This document shows positions 59,548 through 64,000 of a stretch of DNA of 64,000 nt, one piece after another. Source of the DNA: Mycolicibacterium porcinum (lineage in GTDB: Bacteria; Actinomycetota; Actinomycetes; Mycobacteriales; Mycobacteriaceae). The stretch lies in contig MVIG01000001.1 in the NCBI GenBank assembly GCA_002086835.1, positions 434,001 through 498,000 on the forward strand. The letters are read 5' to 3'. The notes below the pieces were generated by a model, which was not told the DNA's origin, did not search any database, and saw nothing but the letters and a program-made list of their open reading frames with translations. Both the position numbers and the translations under genes were made by a program. Numbering within the stretch: the stretch's first letter is position 1; each line of letters starts with the position of its first letter.

Positions 59548-60840
59548 ATGCCGCATTTCGACGCGCCGACCGTCATCCGGACCAAACGTGACGGCGGTGT
59601 GTTGTCCGACGCCGCGATCGACTGGGTGATCGACGGGTACACCAACGGACGGGTCGCCGACGAGCAGATGTCGGCACTGCTGATGGCGATCTTCCTGAAA
59701 GGGATGGCGCCGGCCGAGATCGCTCGGTGGACGGCGGCGATGGTCGATTCCGGCGAGCGGTTCGACTTCACCGACCTGCGCCGGGACGGGCGGCCGCTTG
59801 CGCTGGTGGACAAGCACTCCACCGGCGGGGTGGGGGACAAGATCACCATCCCGCTGCTGCCGGTCGTGATGGCCTGCGGAGCCAGCGTTCCGCAGGCGGC
59901 CGGGCGCGGGCTCGGACACACCGGCGGCACGCTCGACAAACTCGAGGCGATCCCTGGATTCACCGCGGAACTGTCGAAAGCTCAGATCCGGCAACAACTT
60001 CGGGATATCGGCGCCGCGGTGTTCGCGGCAGGGGAGCTGGCGCCGGCCGACCGCAAGATCTACGCCCTGCGCGATGTCACCGCCACCACCGAGTCGCTGC
60101 CGCTCATCGCGAGCTCGGTGATGAGCAAGAAGTTGGCCGAGGGCGCGCGGTCACTGGTGCTGGACGTCAAGGTCGGGCGCGGGGCGTTCCTCAAGACCGA
60201 GACTGAGTCGCGTGCGCTCGCGGCCACCATGGTCGAGCTGGGCAATGCCAACGGGGTGCCGACCCGCGCGCTGCTGACCGACATGAACTGCCCGCTCGGC
60301 TTGACCGTCGGCAATTCCGTGGAGGTCGCCGAGTCGCTGGAGGTCCTGGCCGGAGGCGGACCGTCCGACGTGGTCGCGCTGACCGTGGCGTTGGCCGCGG
60401 AAATGCTCGACGCGGCCGGGATCAGCGGTGTCGACCCGGCGCAGACGCTGCGGGACGGCAGTGCGATGGATTGCTTCCGTGTGCTGGTGGCGGCCCAGGG
60501 CGGGGACCTGAGCCGCCCGCTGCCCATCGGGACGGCCACAGAGACGGTGACGGCCCCGCGCGGTGGCGTCATGGGCGACCTCGACGCCATGGGCGTGGCG
60601 TTGGCGGCCTGGAGGCTGGGTGCCGGTCGTGCTCAGCCGGGCGAACCGGTGCAGTTCGGTGCCGGTGTGCGGATCCATCGCAAGCCCGGCGAGCCCGTGG
60701 CCGCCGGGGAGACCCTGTTCACGCTCTACACGGAGACCGCCGAACGGCTGCCGGGGGCCCTCGCCGAGCTCGATGGTGCCTGGACCGTCGGTGACGCCGC
60801 GCCCACGCCGCGGCCGCTGATCATCGATCGCATCGGCTGA
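59548..60840 (+). CDS. deoA: Thymidine phosphorylase
   Basis: A 430-residue enzyme phosphorolysing thymidine/deoxyuridine to base and deoxyribose-1-phosphate. The family motif is VDKHSTGGVGDKITIPLLP with SGRGLGHTGGTLDKLE-like AGRGLGHTGGTLDKLEAIPG; phosphate- and base-site residues are in YALRDVTATTESLPLIASSV and MSKKLAEGARSLVLDVKVG. Length is normal. It forms a cdd-deoA salvage unit as in M. tuberculosis. Confidence 0.96.
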   Translation: MPHFDAPTVIRTKRDGGVLSDAAIDWVIDGYTNGRVADEQMSALLMAIFLKGMAPAEIARWTAAMVDSGERFDFTDLRRDGRPLALVDKHSTGGVGDKITIPLLPVVMACGASVPQAAGRGLGHTGGTLDKLEAIPGFTAELSKAQIRQQLRDIGAAVFAAGELAPADRKIYALRDVTATTESLPLIASSVMSKKLAEGARSLVLDVKVGRGAFLKTETESRALAATMVELGNANGVPTRALLTDMNCPLGLTVGNSVEVAESLEVLAGGGPSDVVALTVALAAEMLDAAGISGVDPAQTLRDGSAMDCFRVLVAAQGGDLSRPLPIGTATETVTAPRGGVMGDLDAMGVALAAWRLGAGRAQPGEPVQFGAGVRIHRKPGEPVAAGETLFTLYTETAERLPGALAELDGAWTVGDAAPTPRPLIIDRIG

Positions 60841-60849
60841 GGCGCCCGG

Positions 60850-60866
60850 ACCGACTACGGGTCGGT
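60850..60866. terminator. Small hairpin between deoA and the convergent prpF-like gene
   Basis: A 6-bp stem ACCGAC/GTCGGT with a 5-base loop, 10 bp after the deoA stop. It is a weak terminator candidate in a 61-bp convergent gap. Confidence 0.35.
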
Positions 60867-60901
60867 GGCAGGCTCTGACGGACTCTCGTAACCATGCGTC
60901 T

Positions 60902-62032
60902 TCACACTGCTGCGCCGACCAGAGCAGGCACGGCGACGAACAGTTCTGCTGCTGCGATGCGGCGGGCCGCCCGGTGCAGGGTGACCGATTCCAATGTGCC
61001 GTCTGCCGTTGTTGTCAGGTGCGCGTGCAGCACTCCGGCAGGCGTTCCCAGCCGGATCGAATCAGACCGTCGGGCGGGCATATTGAGTGAGACGGTGCTT
61101 TGGGCGAGCGTCGAGGCAGCGGTGACGGCTACTGCTGAGGTCAGTCCGATCGCTGGGTGGGGGGCGAGCATCGACAGCATTCGCACCGAGACGTCGTAAT
61201 CGTCCGCGGCGATGTATTGGCCTGAACCGGTGCGGTAGTTCCTTGGGGGGCCGACGATTCCGACTTTGGGAACGGCGTGGCTGATCGGCTCGCCGGGTTT
61301 GCTCAGTCCCATCTGCAATGACGATTGCTGACGAAGAGCGATCAAAAGGGGGATCTGTTCGGCGATCACGGCATTGTCCTCGGTGCCGGTGAGGCCGAGG
61401 TCGGCGGCATTGAACAGCGATGCCGGAGCCCCCGCGTTGAGCATCGTCGCCGGGTACCGACCGCCGGCCACATCGACGTAGTCGATGGCATGGCCGGTCG
61501 GCAGGAGGCTGTTGACACCGGAATCAAGTCCGGTGAAGGACAGGCCCACTGGGACGCCGAGTGCGTTGGTGCCCGGCACGGCGGCGTCGCCCTCGATGGG
61601 GATGATCCCACCGGGTGTGGCGATCTCGGCGTTGAGCACAGCGCCGGTGTTCTGGTTGCGCATGCGGATCACGGTCACCGAGTCATCGACGGCGACCAGG
61701 CCGGTCTGTAATGCGTACAGGCCGATGGCGGTGGCGCAGTTGCCGCAGTTGCTTCCCCATTCGACGCGGCGGTCGCCGATCGCTACCTGAGCGAACAGGT
61801 AGTCGACGTCGATCCCGGGGATGTTGGAGCGGCGCACGATGGCGGCTTTCGATGTCGTCGAGCTCCCGCCGCCGACGCCGTCGAGTTGGCGGGGATCACC
61901 GGATCCGAACGCGGACGTGAGCAAAGCGTCCAGTCCGCCGGCCGTCGGCAGCAGTGGGTCGACGTCGACGGCGTTGAACAGCCAGCACTTGCTGGTTCCG
62001 CCCCGCATCCAGGTGGCGCGCAGTGTGAGCAT
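60902..62032 (-). CDS. PrpF family cis-trans isomerase/tautomerase
   Basis: A 376-residue PrpF protein (diaminopimelate-epimerase-like fold). The opening LRATWMRGGTSKCWLFNAVD, the HSATSKA-like GGGSSTTSKAAIV and WGSNCGNCATAIGLYAL are typical. Members isomerise 2-methylaconitate (PrpF) or tautomerise 4-oxalomesaconate. No methylcitrate-cycle gene is adjacent, so the substrate is more likely another unsaturated tricarboxylate or dicarboxylate. The start is ATG 62032. It is 145 bp downstream of the MatC-type transporter on the same strand, a likely operon. Confidence 0.85.
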   Translation of the reverse strand: MLTLRATWMRGGTSKCWLFNAVDVDPLLPTAGGLDALLTSAFGSGDPRQLDGVGGGSSTTSKAAIVRRSNIPGIDVDYLFAQVAIGDRRVEWGSNCGNCATAIGLYALQTGLVAVDDSVTVIRMRNQNTGAVLNAEIATPGGIIPIEGDAAVPGTNALGVPVGLSFTGLDSGVNSLLPTGHAIDYVDVAGGRYPATMLNAGAPASLFNAADLGLTGTEDNAVIAEQIPLLIALRQQSSLQMGLSKPGEPISHAVPKVGIVGPPRNYRTGSGQYIAADDYDVSVRMLSMLAPHPAIGLTSAVAVTAASTLAQSTVSLNMPARRSDSIRLGTPAGVLHAHLTTTADGTLESVTLHRAARRIAAAELFVAVPALVGAAV

Positions 62033-62177
62033 GAGAGTTCTGGCCTTTCCACACGGTGGGGTGTGAAGTCCACTGTGGTCGGTGACGTAGTGAAGAACAA
62101 TCACGAGTTTTCGGACTGTCATGTAGTTCTGCTTAACCCTCTTTGTCAGGGTTGGCGGATGTCCCCCTCGATGGGAG

Positions 62178-63560
62178 TCAGATCAGAGCGGGTGCGGCGA
62201 CCAGGATGAGCCAGCACAGTGCAGGTGCGACGGCGACGACGATGCCGGCGTTGAGCAGCAGCTGACGGTAGAACCGGGGTCGCGCGATGCCCTGGGCGTT
62301 GGCCAGGACGAGCGCACCGTTGGTGGAGAACGGCGAGACATCGACGACGGTGGCTGAGATCGCCAGTGCGGCAACAACTCCGGCGACGGGAAGCGCTCCG
62401 GTTTGCAACAGTGGCAGGGCCATCGGGATGACGGCGGTCAGCAGGGCCGTGGAGGAGGCGAAGGCCGACGTGACGCCGATGACGTAGCAGAGCACGACGG
62501 CGACCAGCAGGGGCGCGCCGATGGTGATGGCCATTTCGGCGAGGTGGTCGATGGTGCCGATCTCCTGCAGCACCGAGATGTAGGTGATCATGCCGGCGAC
62601 GAGCAGCACGGTCGACCAGCTGATCCCTGCGATGGCCTCGCTCTGTTTGGACAGGTCGGTGAAGGCCAGGACGGCGCCGGCGGCGATGGCGATGAAGCTG
62701 ATGGGCAGGTGGAACACCAGCACCAGGACCAGCACGATGCCGATGAGGGCCAGGGTGAGTTTCTGTACGCGGGTGATCGAGGTGGGTGCGGCCTCGAGGG
62801 CGACATCGGTGTGCGCGGGGCGGGTGAGTAGTCCGGTGCCGGTGCCGCCGGCGCCGCCACCGGTGGGCAGGTCTTCAGGGGTGGTGCCGCCGTCCCACAT
62901 ATCGTCGAATCCGGTGGGGACGGGGGAGCCGGTGGCGCTGAACTCGAAGGAGCGCATACGGGCCAGGGTGGCGTAGCCGACGACGGTCAGGACCGACAGC
63001 AGCAAGTTGATGCCGTAGCTGGCCAGGAACAGGGTCCACGGGCTGATGCTCAGTCCGCTTTTGTGGACGATGTCGCAGACCAGTACGCCGGAGACCGAGA
63101 TGGGGGAGAAGGCCCCGGCATGTGCGCCGTTGATCGTCATGATGCCCATGACCAGCGGGCTCATCTTGGTGCGTGCCGCGAACGACATCGCTGCCGGGGA
63201 GATCAAAGCGACGGCGGCCGGGCTGAAGGTACCCAGTGCGGTCAGGACCGAGGCGCAGAAGAAGAACACCCATGGCACCACGGTGACGCGACCTCGCACG
63301 CCGCGGATGCAGGCGTTGACCAGCAGGTCGATGGTGCCGTTCTTCTTGGCCATACCGAAGAAATAGGTGACCCCGACGATGGTCAGCACGATCGAACTCG
63401 GGAACTGCGCGAGGATCTCTTTGTCGTCGTAGCCGAGCATGAAGTACCCGACGCCGAAGGCGCCGATGAAGCCCAGAATTCCGATGTTGATCGGGAAGAA
63501 GGTGGCGATCACGAACATCGACACCAACGCGATCAGGGGGAGTAGTTCGACAGAGGTCAT
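62178..63560 (-). CDS. MatC/SLC13-type dicarboxylate carrier
   Basis: A 460-residue membrane transporter with about 11 helices. The N-terminal domain (ALVSMFVIATFFPINIGILG, GVGYFMLGYDDKEILAQFPS) is the dicarboxylate carrier MatC-N domain. Two related halves carry SPAAVALISPAAMSFAARTK with NGAHAGAFSPISVSGVL, and FASSTALLTAVIPMALPL with DVSPFSTNGALVLANAQG. A ~60-residue hydrophilic loop lies in the middle. It probably imports a di- or tricarboxylate used by the PrpF-like enzyme. ATG 63560. It is divergent from the LysR gene. Confidence 0.87.
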   Translation of the reverse strand: MTSVELLPLIALVSMFVIATFFPINIGILGFIGAFGVGYFMLGYDDKEILAQFPSSIVLTIVGVTYFFGMAKKNGTIDLLVNACIRGVRGRVTVVPWVFFFCASVLTALGTFSPAAVALISPAAMSFAARTKMSPLVMGIMTINGAHAGAFSPISVSGVLVCDIVHKSGLSISPWTLFLASYGINLLLSVLTVVGYATLARMRSFEFSATGSPVPTGFDDMWDGGTTPEDLPTGGGAGGTGTGLLTRPAHTDVALEAAPTSITRVQKLTLALIGIVLVLVLVFHLPISFIAIAAGAVLAFTDLSKQSEAIAGISWSTVLLVAGMITYISVLQEIGTIDHLAEMAITIGAPLLVAVVLCYVIGVTSAFASSTALLTAVIPMALPLLQTGALPVAGVVAALAISATVVDVSPFSTNGALVLANAQGIARPRFYRQLLLNAGIVVAVAPALCWLILVAAPALI

Positions 63561-63769
63561 GTGTGTTCTCTCAGTTCCCGAGAAGGTGGCTCAGCGAGGC
63601 GAAACCCGCGACCGTCCCGCAGACCTGCGTAAACGATGGCCAGTTCGGCGTCACACCTTTCGATGATCATTACGCAGATCACACTAGGAACAGGTTGACT
63701 TAACGACAATGTCGAGTTTGTCCAGTAGGGTTTAGTTGAACTTAAGCCAGTGGGGTTTCGGGAGCGTGC
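63561..63769. promoter_or_regulatory. Divergent LysR control region
   Basis: It holds the palindrome CGACA-A-TGTCG (63704-63714) and two related TTGA(A)CTTAA stretches (near 63695 and 63736) flanking it, placed between the transporter gene and the LysR gene. LysR sites are interrupted dyads in such positions. Confidence 0.45.
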
Positions 63770-64000
63770 ATGCTGGATACGAATCGAATGTTCACGTTGT
63801 GTGAGGTCGCCGCACGCGGATCGATCACTGCGGCGGCGGAGGCCCTCGGATACACCACATCGGCTGTCTCGCAACAGATTGCGAAGCTGGAGAAGGAGGC
63901 CGGCCAGCCGCTTCTTGAGCGTCACGCCCGCGGCATCGTCCTGACGGATGCGGGACGTGCGGTGGTTCGGCATACGGAGCGCATTCTGGTCGAACTGCAT
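63770..64000 (+). CDS. LysR family transcriptional regulator, 3' end outside window
   Basis: The first 77 residues of a LysR regulator are present; the frame is open to the window end. The HTH is canonical: FTLCEVAARGSITAAAEALG, YTTSAVSQQIAKLEKEAGQP, LLERHARGIVLTDAGRAVV. ATG 63770 has GGGAG five bases upstream. By the usual LysR layout it should control the divergent MatC-type transporter and the PrpF-like gene in response to their substrate. Confidence 0.92.
   Translation, partial: MLDTNRMFTLCEVAARGSITAAAEALGYTTSAVSQQIAKLEKEAGQPLLERHARGIVLTDAGRAVVRHTERILVELH

Overview
The window reads as chromosome of a rapidly growing mycobacterium (Mycolicibacterium). Evidence is the high G+C coding bias, frequent GTG starts, and gene order matching the region I know in M. 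tuberculosis as roughly Rv3368c to Rv3314c: nitroreductase, spoU-type methyltransferase, the signalling operon with mfpA, old yellow enzyme, folD, DUF3017, metX/metC, trpS, a YihY protein, dacB1, the Rv3329-type aminotransferase, sigJ, sdhCDAB, cdd and deoA. An intrinsic-type Erm methylase of 246 aa between DUF3017 and metX points to the M. fortuitum group or a relative; that species guess is inference.

Layout. 1-2.6 kb: a cut-off membrane protein, an unknown HTH-like protein, a nitroreductase and an RNA methyltransferase. 2.9-7.9 kb: a Streptomyces-type conservon (sensor kinase-like protein, roadblock protein, DUF742 protein, small GTPase) ending in the gyrase-protecting pentapeptide protein MfpA. 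8-13.4 kb: an FHA-domain ABC exporter (Rv1747 type), a membrane beta-propeller protein and a polytopic membrane protein coupled to an old yellow enzyme. 14.6-15.8 kb: folD and DUF3017. 15.8-19.9 kb: an accessory, resistance-like block (erm with its own leader peptide, TetR, a PHBH-fold FAD monooxygenase, SnoaL-like protein, HxlR regulator). 20-23.5 kb: methionine genes metC-metX-methyltransferase behind a SAM-IV riboswitch. 23.7-31 kb: icd2, a hydrolase, xthA, a mycothiol-isomerase-like protein, MarR, trpS, YihY protein, and a guanidinium exporter with a guanidine-III riboswitch. 31.4-35.6 kb: nitronate monooxygenase, a TetR-glycosyltransferase pair, dacB1. 35.7-41 kb: two paralogous secreted proteins sharing a promoter/leader element, an orphan third copy of that leader, a MarR regulator and an SMP-30-like protein. 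41-52.4 kb: a polyamine-type uptake and catabolism cluster (Lrp regulator, aminotransferase, aldehyde dehydrogenase, two FAD amine oxidases, PuuR-like regulator, PotDBCA-type ABC importer, cupin). 52.4-55.3 kb: ECF41 sigma factor SigJ, a PPOX/F420 protein, a steroid 5-alpha-reductase-like enzyme under a KstR-type box, and an AhpD-like protein under an ECF41 promoter. 55.4-60.8 kb: sdhCDAB (minus strand) and cdd-deoA (plus strand). 60.9-64 kb: PrpF-type isomerase, MatC-type dicarboxylate carrier and a divergent LysR gene cut by the window end.

The window is rich in recognisable cis-elements: two riboswitches, an erm leader with mutually exclusive hairpins, an ECF41 promoter with the published spacing, two KstR-type operators, and several perfect palindromes beside regulator genes. 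I saw no tRNA or rRNA gene, insertion sequence, phage gene or CRISPR array.
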